Positions 11,241 through 22,557 of a stretch of DNA of 64,000 nucleotides are shown piece by piece. This DNA comes from Argentina anserina. Its lineage: Eukaryota > Streptophyta > Magnoliopsida > Rosales > Rosaceae. The notes below the pieces were generated by a model. The model did no database searches. It was not told where the DNA came from and saw only the letters and a program-made list of their open reading frames with translations. The stretch covers positions 7,019,001 through 7,083,000 of the forward strand of contig NC_065875.1 of assembly GCF_933775445.1 (NCBI RefSeq), given 5' to 3'. Every line of letters starts with the position of its first letter. Position 1 is the stretch's first letter. A program made the position numbers and the translations under genes.

Positions 11241-11505
11241 TGACAACGTTGTTTCCCATTTATTGTATTCTAGGAATGTCCCCGGCCAGTGCGGCCTGGG
11301 TTAGCATAGGAAAATTTTGGCTTTCATGTAAAGTTGTAATTATTATTGTATGAATAAAAATTACAGGGGCGATTTACCCTTTGGCAGTCAGCCGTTCGGT
11401 TAGTTCATTTGGCAAGTAACTGTGTAATAAATTGATAATTGAACCAAAGTGGAAAACATTATGGAGATAATCAATGCATATATCATGAAAGTCTTAGTTT
11501 ATGGA
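11241..11505 (-). other. 3' untranslated part of the Tat pol region
   Basis: No gene is seen. On the minus strand this AT-rich stretch follows the end of the integrase reading and contains AATAAT/TTTATTC runs such as one expects after pol. Confidence 0.4.
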
Positions 11506-12747
11506 CTAAGTCTGTAGGACAAATAGTACAAAGAGAATCCGGAGATAAACAGAATGGAGATGTAAAATTAGAGACCAACTACTGTAACGGAGATAACTAC
11601 CGGGCAGCCGTAAATCCGAGAGCTGTATGGGGAAGTAGCGGAGATGTTGAGCATTCCACGGGTGTGTTAACTTGCGCTCGGATGTGTCTTGGAGGTAGAA
11701 CGTTGCCAGTCCGGCCGCTTCAATTATTTTCATAGGACCTTCCCACTTAGGGTTTAAACTGGTACGCCTGGGCCTTACCTCTTTCACCAACCAATCACCG
11801 ACCGTCAGGGGCAGGGATTGACATTCTTGTTGTAGTGTCGAGCGATGCGTTGCTTACCATTGATATTCTACAGGTTAGCGTTATCCCGGTGTTCTTGAAG
11901 CAAGTGCATATTGAGCTAGAGGCCAGTAGCGTTCGTATACGTGTCGTAGCCCTCGACTTGCTCGAAGGGAACCTCATCTCTTCTAGGAGCACGACCTTAG
12001 TGCCCAAAGCCAAAAGAAAAGGAGACTGGCCTTTGGTAGTTGTCGGGGTAGTTCGGAGTGCCCAGAATAGTTCTAAGAGTTTGTGAACCCAAAGTCCGGT
12101 GGCCTCGCTAAGGCGCTTTTTTAGATTCCGCTTGATGAGCTTGTTGATGGCTTTGACCTGGCCATTAGTCTGGGGGTATGCTGGGGAAGCATACAAGATG
12201 GTTGTGCATTCTTATGGGCAAACGCCCTGGACTTATCGATTTCAAACTAGGTGCCATTGTCCGGGACAAAAACCTCCGGGATACCGAATCGGCAATAGAC
12301 ACAGCCACATAAGAAGTTTATCAGCCAGTCTGTTGTGATTTTTGCCATTTGTTCTTCCTCTATCCACTTAGTGTGGTAGTTTACTACCACAATGACGTAC
12401 CTGAATTCCACTGGGGCGACCGGCAGTTCCCTAATCAAGTCAAGTCCCCACTGTACGAAAGGGACTGGGGAGATGATAACAGAGAGTATGACTGATGGGC
12501 GACTGATGTAGTTGGCATAATGGTGACATTGTACACATGCCCCAACTATGGCATTGGCGTCGGTGTCCCTCGTGGGCCAGTAATATCCGGTCTTGCGAGC
12601 TTTAAAAGCTAGGTTTCGCGCTACTGCATGGTTGCCCCACACCCCACCATGTAACTCGTTTAAAACCTGTTGGCCTTGCTCAGGGACAAAACATTTGAGT
12701 TGTGGGAAAAATTGACCACGACAATAAAGTTTACCGTGTCGGACCAT
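11506..12747 (-). pseudogene. Tat-type integrase remnant
   Basis: Minus-strand frames read in order: a zinc-binding region (ELHGGVWGNHAVARN, then GYYWPTRDTDAN and CVQCHHYAN) at about 12670-12530; the catalytic core with WGLDLIRELP at about 12450 and VFVPDNGT ending at 12247; the block YPQTNGQVKAINKLIKR at about 12170; and a C-terminal part (KWEGPMKIIEAAGL) at about 11740. Where the third acid of the D,D-35-E triad is expected (NGQ-V-E-A-x-N in relatives) this copy has Lys. Frame breaks at about 12247 and 11795 also disable it. Confidence 0.88.
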
Positions 12748-12960
12748 GTAAAGGGCGGCCGTATGTCGCAGACGTTCCGCTTCGGTTTAATCGGCCGACA
12801 ATTGTCCGGTCTTCAAGAAGGCGATAATGGGGTCCATCCACGATGATGGGGAAGCCTGCCCGATGACGAAAATCTCTGAAAATGGTTGGGAGATGCTCGG
12901 TTGTTTCAGAATTTCCACATGGACGTCAGGCATCACCACCTCTGGGTCAGAGGTAGCTAG

Positions 12961-13590
12961 TCAAGGTAGCGCATCTGCTTTAGCATTCTTTGCTCGGGCG
13001 ATCTGTTTGATTTCAAAGTGGTCGAACTTCTGGAGCAGTGATCCAGCCAAATTCTGGTATAAGGTAAGTCGAGGCATGTTGGATTGATAGCTTCCATCAA
13101 CCCGATTGACCACCAATTGGGAGTTGCTATAAATCTGGACGTTGGTGGCCTCCAATTCTCGACAACTGGATTCCAACGATCAGGGCCTCATACTTGGCTG
13201 TATTGTTGGAGGCTTCAAACCAGAACCAGAGAGCATAGGGGTATTCATTCCCCTCCGGGTCAATGATGATTACACCTGCGCCACTGCAGTTTTTCTGGAA
13301 TGAGCTATCGACATAGAGTTCCCATATCGACGCTGGTGTGGCTGCCGCTGTGTTGGTATACATGGCCTTTTCGACAGGGATAAACTCGGTAACGAAATCG
13401 GCCGCGGCCTGCCCTTTCAGCGCTGTCTGGGGCCTGAATTGAATGTCAAATTCCCTAAGTTTAACCGTCCACTTTACTAATCGCCCGGATGTCTCCGACT
13501 TCTGAAGTAGCAATTGGTTAGTCAGCACTTTGATAGTATGGGCCTAGAAGTATTGTCGAAGGCGTTGGGCGGTGCTGGCCAAGATGGACT
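12961..13590 (-). pseudogene. End of RNase H and archaeal-type second RNase H, Tat lineage
   Basis: From about 13590 downward the minus strand gives the tail of the normal RNase H and its tether (LTNQLLLQKSETSGRLVKW, then QAAADFVTEF). It then gives a second RNase H: WELYVDSSFQKNCSGAGVII with its catalytic Asp, NTAKYEALIVGIQL, and after a frameshift at about 13140, NVQIYSNSQLVVNRVDG and IARAKNAKADAL. The paired arrangement places the element in the Tat group. RT and protease, which should lie upstream, are absent. Confidence 0.88.
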
Positions 13591-14349
13591 GGAAGTTTTC
13601 CAAATGAGTGTACTGGTTAGAACGCTAGTTGTACTTGGTAACCTTGAGCAGTTTATCCCCCGAGGGGTGTCTCTCTGTTTGCACAAGCTGGGTAAATGGG
13701 CCGGCTTAGCCGCCATATCCCCTGTGTAACGTGCGAGGCGTGCCTTTTCCCTCAATCCCATCAACCCTTGAGGTTAGCCACTCTAGAGTATCACTCATGC
13801 GCAGTAGGAGCTTAGCTTGAAGTTCTTGCGTGGGCGGGCCCATCTGGACCTCCGGGCCGTTCTGGTCCATACCTCGATTCTCCGTTTCGAAGTCTACATA
13901 TTGCAGCATGGGGGGTGGCCCTCCAATAGAGCATTGATGAGAGGCTCAGTGACCTGCACCGTTTTGGGCTGTGTCCCCAGATGTTATGGGGCTGCAGGAG
14001 TTTCTGTTGCGATCAGCTCTCGCGTATCCAGGGTATGGAATCATTGTAGCGCCGCTTCCAGGGCTTTGTCGGCATTTATGTGACCTTAAAGACCGATCCG
14101 AAGGATCTATTGTTCTTTCTCTAGCGCAGCTGAGCGTGCATGGGTGGCACGCGTGGCCTGGCGCTCCAACTCCATATCAGCATGGAGCCTGTTGTAGTCT
14201 TGGAGTGCCAATTCTAGGGCGGCCAGGGGGTCCGTGAAGGGTACTTGGGACGACCCCCCGGCCATGGTCTGTGAGTCGGGGAACAGCCCCCGGCTCCATG
14301 CTGCAGATCGGGGAACAATTTTAGGGAAAGTGCTGTGTCCGCCTCCCAA
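13590..14349 (-). pseudogene. Tat gag N-terminal remnant
   Basis: Minus-strand frames 14349-14107 (ending in DPLAALELALQDYNRLHADM and a charged helix), 13909-13706 (NGPEVQMGPPTQELQAKLLL) and 13764-13600 look like the coiled, hydrophilic start of a Tat gag. They sit at the right distance inside the 5' LTR. The gag core, protease and RT are missing; reading passes straight into RNase H at about 13590, which marks a large internal deletion. Assignment rests mainly on position, so it is moderate. Confidence 0.6.
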
Positions 14350-14592
14350 GGAGGGGACTGGCGAGGTGAGAATGGGTTCTCTTGTTCATTCGGAATCACC
14401 ATTGCGTAAAGCATGAAAAGTCTCGTTAACGAAGACTCTCTGTACATAGCATGGAGTTTAAATAAAGTTTGTTTGAGCCAAATTTTGTATAAACTAGGAA
14501 GCACATAGTAGGGCTTGTTGCAAGTAGTATAATTGATATTGGTTGATAAGGTGCTTTGTCAATTGGTAAATTGGACCAAATAAGTTGTCAAA

Positions 14593-15035
14593 TGTTACGG
14601 GAGCTAAATCTGGGGGATCGAGTTTCACATAGCCTTATATTCCGATGTGTCAGCTCAGTCAGACCTGCATACAACACAAGTCAAAGTCAAAGGCCAGCAG
14701 TGCGCCGGCCTACTATGTGAAGCTCAATTAGGACTTAGGAGTAAGTTCGAGAGTTAAAGACTTAGGAATACGTTACCCCTTTTAGGTGGTTTAGGCAGCC
14801 TATTTATAAGTGCATTGGGAATGTGTTTGACTCTTCCCTCGATGTGGGAATGCGCGTTAGTAAATTGCCTCTATCCCTAAATGCGAGTCACCATGGGTGG
14901 CGTCAATGGCGATATCCAAGCAAGCAGAGGCGCTACCAGGTGTGCTTGCCTGCCTGCTGGGTCTTCTAGGTCTCTGGCCACCAGAGTTGGAGGAGATTCA
15001 GCCGGAGATCACCCCATTTAGGGGTGGTGTTAACA
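14593..15035 (-). repeat. 5' LTR of the Tat-type element (right copy)
   Basis: It starts TGTTACGGGAG and ends GGTGGTGTTAACA, with short inverted ends TGTTA/TAACA. It matches 6256-6713 over its whole length with many substitutions and small indels, suggesting an old insertion. A standard primer site is not obvious just inside it. Confidence 0.88.
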
Positions 15036-15446
15036 GGTAACGACGCGACCTCATTGAAGTGATGAGATATATGTCGCCCGAGGTTTGTAGCAACCAGAAT
15101 TTGCTTTAGTCGACAACTTCCTTCCGTCGCCAGAGTGTTTTTCTGGCGTGCTGCAATTAATTAAATGCTAGTTTTCGAGGTATGTGAAACGTGACACTCA
15201 ATTGCGCGCACCGCGAATGGAGCTCCATGCATTATGCTTGTGCCGTATATCTACATTATTTGAACCTGATGCAATGGTGTGGAAGACTAAAATGGCTGCC
15301 TGCAGGGATGTGCCTGAAGAGCACTGCACGTTTTTTTTTGGACATGAATGGAGTTTTTAAAAGGTAGGACTCGCTAAAGCTAGGGTTAAGAATCTGATGA
15401 AAGTCCCTGGTTAGAGCTGAAGATAATTGAAATCCTTACTATGAAG

Positions 15447-15484
<38 letters not shown>

Positions 15485-17475
15485 TTTTCTCAAATAAGGA
15501 GGTCTGCACCAATGGTTTTGGTGCGGAATTCCATTTTGAACCACTTTTCGGTCGAATTTTCTTATCTCTATCGTCTAGTATCTAGCAACGAAATGTTGTC
15601 AGTATTGTAATTTTGTTCAATCAGTTATAAATGTTTGTATGGTATACATCTCCGTACCATAAACAACCCTATTTCGGACAGCGTTTGCAAAATGACTACG
15701 GGAACTATTTTGCTGGAAAATAATCAAGGGAACTGTTTCCAATTGATCAAGGAAATAGGGATCTTACTTTCGCAAAGCCTGCTAATGCTATGACTGCTAA
15801 ATTCATAGAGTACTGTCTTTTCATTTGCATTGTTTATATATATGTTTATCATCCATGATCTCCTTGATATGTCATTATATCTGTCTAAAATTAGTGAACT
15901 AAGGCTTGTAAACTGTGTATGAAGTTTCAATAAACAGCTTTGAAGCTAAGTATACGATTCTGCAGGACTCGTCGATCTGGAGCTTGTCGATTGAATTCCT
16001 ACCTAGATAATGGAAGAGTGACATACGATTGGCAGACGGCTTTAATAGTTGATATGTCCTTGTCATTTAAACTACATTTTCTTAGAAAATAATTCCACCG
16101 AGAGGTATGAGTATGTTGGTTAGCTAGCCTATATTTCTCTCAAAAGAAAAAAAAAATGTTGGTTAGCTAGCCAAACTATCACTGTAGATGTTGAGTTGAT
16201 GTTTAATTGCGTGGTCTCCGAAGTACCGTGGCCTGCTTTCTAGACCTAAATAGTTCTCCAAATTAGCATTATTGTAGCTATCCCTAATTAAATGTGTGCA
16301 TTTATGGACCAAACTAATGAAGATGCCCGGGGGTTAAACATTTTCAAATGATAGAGAGAACCAGAATGAGAGCTTCCGACCAAACCAGCGATGCGTTCGC
16401 CGACCGCAGCGCGCGCGCGGTCATCTCCACAGCCCATGCATTTCAATTTACAAGATGTCTTTCTTTATTTGTTTGCATCTATTTTTACAGCTTCACCTTG
16501 CTTCTCCTCCAAGCATCCTATCACCATCCCCATGCAAAATCAAATATTGTTATTACTCTTTGGAATAATGAAGTATATATGACACAATCTGCCCTACATA
16601 TACAGTGAAAAATAAAACCCCAAAAATAAAAGAAAATTTAGAAAAGTACAAGAATAGGAGACACAACCACACCCTCTTTTGCACTCACAAGCAAACATCC
16701 TCACTCTTTCTCATCCCCTACGTATCGTAGTGTGTTGTGTTCAATTATTTATTACCACTACTCGACTAGTACTCTCTTATTTGGTCATTTTACACGTATA
16801 GGATTCCAACTTTCTGTGCTATACAATTGCTTGCACCTTTAGGAGATCGATGTATAGCTCATGGGTAAGTACACGCTAAATTGTATTTTAGAATCATGGA
16901 ACATAAACGAGGCGAGTAAGTTGCGGACTCATAATTGCACGCAATAATGCTAAAGAACCCCCATATAATATCTAATCTTAGCCTTTTCATTTGGGGCTCC
17001 CATTTGAAGGTTTTGAACATAAGAAATTTTTATCTTGAAGGTTTAATTTCTTGTTTACATTTTAAATAAGTTGTTAACATGATTTAGAAGAAAAAACATT
17101 AGTTTTGTCTGCTATATTTCACCTTCGATTCATATTCATCAAATGTACGTAGAGGATATACAGTGAAATTTTTAATGAAGACACACGTATACATGCATAC
17201 ATAAACTTTCTTATTTCTTTCTAAATCCTATTATCAATGGATTTGATATATCATGTACGTAGAGGATATATATCAATCGCTGCATCTGTCCTTAGTTTGC
17301 ACTTGTTTTCTAATTACTTTGAAAATGGTAATGATATTTGATCTTAATAAAAAAGGATTTGATCTATGAGTCCACAACTCAAATCCCATTAACTGGCTAA
17401 GACAAAGAAAACAGCACCAAGTATAAAGGTCTATTTCAGACACACCAAGAGCACCAAGTATTTCGTTGTACTCTT
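15036..17475. other. Intergenic; microsatellite and subterminal-repeat remnant
   Basis: 15040-15170 carries GTCGCC-type motifs like those left of the Tat element. A compound (AT)n(GT)n microsatellite lies at 15447-15484. The remainder to the IAA33 promoter is AT-rich and I see no gene in it; short open frames at 15724-15930 and 16348-16608 have no recognisable features. Confidence 0.6.
15447..15484. repeat. Compound (AT)n(GT)n microsatellite
   Basis: Uninterrupted ATATAT followed by GTGTGT, ending in a T run; intergenic. Confidence 0.9.
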
Positions 17476-17503
17476 CCCCCCCCCCCCCCCCCCCCCCCCC
17501 CCC
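17476..17503. repeat. Homopolymer of 28 C residues
   Basis: An uninterrupted C run lies about 200 bp before the IAA33 start codon. Its length is likely polymorphic or uncertain in the assembly. Confidence 0.9.
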
Positions 17504-17656
17504 TATTTATGTACTTTACCAAGACGCAACAGCGCGCTCCATCAAGTTTCAGCTCTACTCTACAACTCCCCCATTTCTCGATCCTTCTTCTCACAGTCAC
17601 ACACCGAGTACCAAACCTTTCTCTATCAGTTTCCTCCAGTTCCCTAGTATATATAG
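17504..17656 (+). promoter_or_regulatory. Candidate core promoter of IAA33
   Basis: Two TATA-like motifs precede the gene: TATTTAT just after the C run (about 17504) and GTATATATAGC (17648-17658). The first would give a 5' UTR of about 170 nt, the second a very short one. The choice cannot be made from sequence alone. Confidence 0.35.
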
Positions 17657-17705
17657 CTAGAAAAAGGGAGAAAAACAGCAAAACTGTAAGGAGATCGAAG
17701 AAACC

Positions 17706-18308
17706 ATGAATTTTTTCCAATCACAGAGACAAGACTCGTTGAAAAGGAGGTGGCAAGAGATCAAGAGATCAAGTGCAACCACTCCACCTTCTACTGATAT
17801 CATCAGAAACCCTAATTGTGCTCTCAACGTCTTCCCAGGTCTTCTTGGCGAGGATGATCTTGTTTCCATGTTGGTCCCCCCGGTGACTGTGGTGCTCGAA
17901 GGCCGCTCCATCTGCCAGCGCATCAGTCTCCAAAACCATACGAGCTACCAAAGTCTAGCAAAAGCCCTCCAGCAAATGTTTGTGGATGGTGGTGATGTTG
18001 GAGCTACTGCAGCCGAGATTGATAGTAAGGATCTTAATCTTTCTAATGCCATTCCGGGTCATGTTATTGCTTATGAAGACATGGAAAACGATCTCCTTCT
18101 TGCCGGAGACCTGAATTGGAAGTGAGTTGAGAACATTCTTTTAGGTTAAGGTTCTCTTACTAGTGAAAATCATCGATCTGTATTTGTTTTTTATCTTATT
18201 TTCTTCTGCGTTTGTGCGTGTTACAGGGATTTTGTCCGCGTTGCTAAGAGAATTCGAATACTTCCAGCCAAGGTAAACTCAAGGAGGGGAGGGAGAAGGA
18301 GCACATAG
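17706..18308 (+). CDS. IAA33: Non-canonical Aux/IAA protein IAA33
   Basis: Two exons, 17706-18121 and 18227-18308, are joined by a 105-bp intron (donor GTGAGT, acceptor TTACAG) that splits a Lys codon. The product is 165 residues. It has the C-terminal Aux/IAA PB1 region (domains III/IV): VPPVTVVLEGRSICQRI at 57-73 with the basic face, SYQSLAKALQQMF at 80-92, the acidic OPCA-like stretch YEDMENDLLLAGDLNW at 123-138, and DFVRVAKRIRILP at 140-152. It lacks both the LxLxL EAR motif (domain I) and the GWPPV degron (domain II), as known for IAA33. Canonical Aux/IAAs repress ARF transcription factors in the nucleus and are degraded through TIR1. Without a degron this one should not be an auxin-triggered TIR1 substrate; in Arabidopsis IAA33 is reported to act in root-tip auxin signalling. 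Short basic tail RRGGRRST. No defects are seen. Confidence 0.96.
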
Positions 18309-19033
18309 GTGGCTAAGCATATGCTGGAAATTTGGCATTTTGCAGAAAGATTGGCAAGAAAGTCAAGGAAGTTACGACATAATAGTCATAGACTCATAAA
18401 CGAGAAACTTGTATACGGCGTCTCATTTGATGGTTTAATGTGAAATATTTATAGGACTTTGCAGCTATCTATAAATCTTCCTTGGAATCTTGCACATCAT
18501 GTAATAACCCTTGTTCCCAATGATCATGTAAATTAGGGCAATGTTGAATTTCCTTGTATGAATATATAAATTAAGGACTGTTTCCAGGTTGAATATCTCA
18601 TCACTGAAACTTTCTTGTTTACTACCTAATTCCCTCTTCACCAGGAGATTTTTTTTCTTTTTGTCTTTTGGTTTTCATGTACTTAACTTAACAGTTTCCT
18701 TGGCACAAAGAAATTAACACATGCACGAAGAATTTGATAGAAACAGTAAAGAAACAGGTAGCTAGCTTCAGAGAAGGAAAAAGTTTGAGATACTGCAATG
18801 TGATATCTTGTCCCGATGGGAGATTAGGTAATCTTTTTCAACGTGAAGTTATTCTATTATACATAGATCGATCATGCATTCCCTCATAATTTTAGTTGTG
18901 GATTGGTTCCGTGCATGCAGTACGTTCCATCAAGTTTAGTTGCCTATATATACTTCGTTGGTGATGATACGAAAGAACGTACGTACGTGGATCATTTTGT
19001 TCGCTTTAATAGTTAGAATAAGAATACTACATC
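18309..19033. other. IAA33 3' UTR and intergenic
   Basis: This holds the likely 3' UTR of IAA33 (AT-rich, no clear single poly(A) signal) and then non-coding sequence up to the target duplication of the next retrotransposon. No further gene is seen. Confidence 0.6.
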
Positions 19034-19038
19034 CCGGG

Positions 19039-19911
19039 TGTTCGAGCTGGGAAAAATATATCCTCAGGGAACAATCAACAAGTCCTGGTTTTGAACCCTA
19101 GATGGTTCTAACCTTCGTTCTCTGTTGTTACTTGGCGTGCCAGTACCTTTGAGTTAGATACAACTCTTGTTTGTTGATGATGATTGCGCTCACGTACTGT
19201 CTTCTTCTCGAATGATTGTTCCACAGTTGCTGATAAACCGCTGAAGTTCGAATGACCTATACACAACCGGAGTTGCTAGGTACCTTTCACTCCACCTCAA
19301 GTAGATGGCCGATCTTACTTTAGACCGCTTGGGGAAAAGCATAGCTTATAATGTGTCGTTGATAGCAGGACTCTCCTGTTGTAGGGAATTACTGACTAGT
19401 GCAGACTTTTGTGTTTGCTAGAAGCTAGGCTAGCGACTCGATGGACTTGACTCTAGTTCCCGAAGTTAATAGGACTTGTTGCTACATGCAGCGCGAGGCG
19501 TACATCTGGGTAGCTCCGCTCCGATGGGAGACTTGGTTGCCGAAGCTAATCGGACTTTTACTCCGTGAGGAGACTTGGTTTGCCGAAGTGAATCAGACTT
19601 TTGCTCTGTGAGGAGACTTGACTATGCGGTTGCACGATAGTTTGTTTGACGTTGTGTGTGTGTTATTTTGCACATTCGACCCCTTTATATAGGGAACACA
19701 GATTGTTCTTTCTTGCGGATCAAGTCTTGAGAACCTCTTAGTTGATTTGGATTCACTTTCCTTATTCAACTCAGATTCTATACAGCATCAATCCCCGAAA
19801 TCTATTCCAATAAGGAATGTAATCTTGCTCTTTGATAGATTTTCCCCAAATAATCGGTCCACGAGCCTAAAGAATATAGATAATACTGAAGTATTATTTT
19901 AGACCCATACA
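19039..19911 (-). repeat. 3' LTR of the second Tat element
   Basis: Starts TGTTCGAGCTGGG on the plus strand and ends ACCCATACA. Aligned by eye with 28114-28985 it is near-identical over long blocks. Substitutions cluster in the first 70 bp. The sequence just inside, GGCCTTGAAATT preceded by ACCCCCA, gives on the minus strand the G-rich run GGCCTGGGGGTAA, a good polypurine tract (19912-19924). Confidence 0.95.
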
Positions 19912-20253
19912 TTACCCCCAGGCCTTGAAATTGAAGACCCAGCGAAATTGAAAAGGGCTAGAAGAAAACCCAAAAGATTATCTTTAAAAAAAATTCGAAA
20001 CGCTTTACATTCCCCGTTGCCAATCGACGCGCAACTTCACATCGAACCACTACAACCCTTCGTCATGAAGCACGCGAGAAACACCTACTGTTTCAGAAAC
20101 TCAAACCAGTTTCAAAAAAAAAAAATCTGGGCTCGCGACCATCAATAACGCTCGCGAGCCTCAATGACGCTCGCGAACATCAAGTATTGATCATCCATGG
20201 TGTTGCCCCCCTGTTTACTTGGTTGAAAGGATGAAAACCAAGGAAACACTAAG
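19912..20253 (-). other. Non-coding region between integrase and 3' LTR of the second Tat element
   Basis: It contains the polypurine tract next to the LTR and two short copies of an ACGCTCGCGA motif at about 20150-20178. No antisense gene like that of the first Tat element is present here. Confidence 0.6.
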
Positions 20254-21370
20254 TCAGAACACCAGTGATTTTGCCTGCACCGCTGCCGGTGGATCTTCAT
20301 ATTCCCAAACACTAGGGAAGTACTTCTTAAGATAGCGACCATTCATAGGATTTTTGTGAACATTCCCATCAATATCGCGAAGGTAGTAAGCTCCTTTGCC
20401 CATCACTCGATCAATCACAAAAGGACCTTCCCATTTAGCAGACCATTTTCCATGACCATCAACGCGTTCACCGTAAGGCAAACAAGCTTTCCAAACTAAG
20501 TCCCCAACTCCAAAGCTGCGTCCTCTCGTTCATTTGTCATATAGCCATGCTATCTTCTTCTTTTCTGCAATAAGGCTGTTTAAAGCTTCCATCCGTCGAG
20601 AATCCAAGTCTTCATGTTCTTGATACATAGCCTGGACATAGTCTTCGCCAATCAACTGGTGCTGCCCTCAGTGACTGAACATTAAGCTCAATAGGAAGCA
20701 TTGCATCATGTCCATACATCAAAGCATAAGGTGTAGTACCATTTGGAGTTCGTTTGGAAGTTTTATAAGCCCATAACGTGTGATCCAACTCTGTGTGCCA
20801 AGATCGCAGATTTGCATCCAACATTCGTTTGAGTATAGACATAATGACCCAGTTGCTAGCTTCTGCTTGGCCATTCGATTGAGCATAATAAGGACTAGAA
20901 TGTAGAAACTTGATTCCATACTCAGCTAAGAACTTTTGAGTCTTTTCAGCCATGAAACCTGCCCCTTATCTGCTACCAAACATTCTGGGATGCCATATCT
21001 GGTGATAATATATTTGAAGATAAAGTCAGTGATCACCTCTGAAGATGTTGTCTTGACTGGTATAGCATCTACCCACTTGGTGAAGAAATCTGTAGCCAGT
21101 AGAATGTGCTTGTGCTGTAAGGAAAAATTTGGATGAATCTCCCCAATGAAGTCTAAAGCCTAGCCGCGACCTGGCCAAGGTTTAATTATTGGTTGCAGAG
21201 GAACGTCTGGTATATGCTAGACTGGTCCATGAATTTGACATTCGATGCAACCCTGTGCAAAGCTGATGCAGTCCTTGAGCATGGTGGGCCAATAGAAACC
21301 ATATCGGCGAATGAGCCATCTCATCTTAGGACCAGCTTGGGGAGAACCACAATTGCCACAATGAACCTCT
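20254..21370 (-). pseudogene. Tat integrase of the second element
   Basis: Minus-strand reading starts with the zinc-binding block (HCGNCGSPQAG, RYGFYWPTM, CIECQIHGPV; about 21360-21220). The core follows (ALDFIGEIHPN at about 21150; FFTKWVDAIPVKTTSSEV; RYGIPECLVAD at about 20980). Next is the 113-residue frame 20953-20612 with PYYAQSNGQAEASNWVI, which keeps the catalytic Glu position. The last frame, 20481-20254, carries KWEGPFVIDRVMGKGAYYL and NGRYLKKYFP. Stops at about 21190, 21162 and 20953 break it into pieces. Confidence 0.92.
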
Positions 21371-22485
21371 CATATGCACCTCTTAGCCTCAGCTCCATAG
21401 ATGCATCTCAGGTACAAGCCGTCTTCTGCCCTGCGAAATAGTTCATCGCCTCGAAGAACATAGTTAGTAGAAAAATATATAACCCTCTTGTCCACAGGTG
21501 CAGAAGGATCCATAAGGTACTGGATAATTGGTTGTCGCCAATCTACATCAATAGAGTCAACAACAGCCACCAACCATTCATCTTTAACCTCTTTCCTTGC
21601 CATAAAGGAAGGTAATGTGCGTCTCTGAACCTTTAAAATCCTCTCGCGAACGCCATCTGCCAAGCGGATACCAGTAGCCAACTGTGCTAATTCATTGGCA
21701 GCAAAGTTTCGTTCCCTAGGAATATAATCAAGCACCACGTTTGCAAATTGGTCTAACAACTCTGATGCTCGCTCCCAAAAAGGGAGTAATGTAAAATTAT
21801 TGCACTTGTAGACACTTTTGAGCTGGTTAATGACTAATAGTGAATCACCTAATACTTCCACCTTTGTTACTTCTAGATCAAGCAAAAGTTCCAGTCCAAT
21901 GATGATTGCTTCATATTCTGCTTGATTGTTAGTGCACTTTCGTTCTAGTTGAAAGGAATAACAATGCCTTGCTCCAGAGGGGCTAACCAATGCAACTCCT
22001 GCTCCGGATAAATGATCAGTGTTACTGCCATCAAAATACAGAACCCAAGGCTGAGTGTGGACAAAGGAAACAATCACGTTCTGGTCTTCTATATCCTCAA
22101 TAATAGGATGATGCAACAAAAAGTCGGAGACTGCCTGTCCTATAAGCGCCTTTAAAGGTGTATATTGTAAAGAAAAATCTGATAACGCCAAGATCCACTT
22201 GCCAATCCGACCCCTAAGCATAGGTTGGGTAAGTATATACTTCATTAAATCAGTTTGTGCCACCACCACCGTGGTAAAGGACATCATGTAATGGCGGAGC
22301 TTAGTACCAGCAAAGTACAAAGCTAAACACAACCACTCAATTGGCAAGTATCTAGTTTTAGCCTCCAATAAGGTCCGGCTCAAGTAGTAAACTGCATGTT
22401 CAATCTTCTTGCCCCCCTCTCCATCACCATCTTGTGCTAAGAGTCCTACTATTGAGTAGGGGGAAGCTGAAATGTATAGCTTCAA
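21370..22485 (-). CDS. Tandem RNase H (classical plus archaeal-type) of the second Tat element
   Basis: This is an open frame of 371 residues, part of the pol polyprotein rather than a separate gene. Residues 1-125 are the retroviral-type RNase H and tether (ISASPYSIVGLLAQDGDG; YYLSRTLLEAKTRYLPIEW; GRIGKWILALSDFSLQY). Residues about 137-270 are the additional archaeal-type RNase H: WVLYFDGSNTDHLSGAG with the catalytic Asp, NNQAEYEAIIIGLELL with Glu, VEVLGDSLLVINQL with Asp, and YIPRERNFAANELAQLA at the end. This second domain is the hallmark of Tat elements. The remaining C-terminus leads toward integrase, where a frameshift occurs. The true protein would begin upstream, within RT. Confidence 0.93.
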   Translation of the reverse strand: MKLYISASPYSIVGLLAQDGDGEGGKKIEHAVYYLSRTLLEAKTRYLPIEWLCLALYFAGTKLRHYMMSFTTVVVAQTDLMKYILTQPMLRGRIGKWILALSDFSLQYTPLKALIGQAVSDFLLHHPIIEDIEDQNVIVSFVHTQPWVLYFDGSNTDHLSGAGVALVSPSGARHCYSFQLERKCTNNQAEYEAIIIGLELLLDLEVTKVEVLGDSLLVINQLKSVYKCNNFTLLPFWERASELLDQFANVVLDYIPRERNFAANELAQLATGIRLADGVRERILKVQRRTLPSFMARKEVKDEWLVAVVDSIDVDWRQPIIQYLMDPSAPVDKRVIYFSTNYVLRGDELFRRAEDGLYLRCIYGAEAKRCI

Positions 22486-22557
22486 TGGTATTCCAGGCTG
22501 TGGAGGTCTAAGAACAGGTGGATGAGTAAGGTACTCCTTAATTTTATCAAAAGCTGC

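Larger units (their letters stand above)
6256..15035 (-). mobile_element. Degenerate Ty3/gypsy LTR retrotransposon, Tat-type, minus strand
   Basis: Two long direct repeats (6256-6713 and 14593-15035) bound about 8.8 kb. Gag-like, archaeal-type RNase H and integrase sequence runs on the minus strand from 14349 to 11506, so the right LTR is the 5' LTR. The second RNase H domain after the usual one is characteristic of the Tat lineage. Protease, RT and most of the first RNase H are deleted. Between integrase and the left LTR lies about 4.5 kb holding an antisense gene remnant, a pattern known in some Tat elements. No matching 5-bp target duplication is visible (GACGG on the left, GGTAA on the right), so the ends may be rearranged. 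An LTR-like block with a plus-strand primer site at about 10651-11240 does not fit this orientation. Confidence 0.85.

Noticed and set aside
16348..16608. Short overlapping open frames upstream of IAA33
   Set aside because: No domain, no promoter or splice context; composition like surrounding intergenic DNA.
17436..17720. Minus-strand frame with a glycine run
   Set aside because: The glycines come from the C homopolymer, and the frame is antisense to the IAA33 leader.
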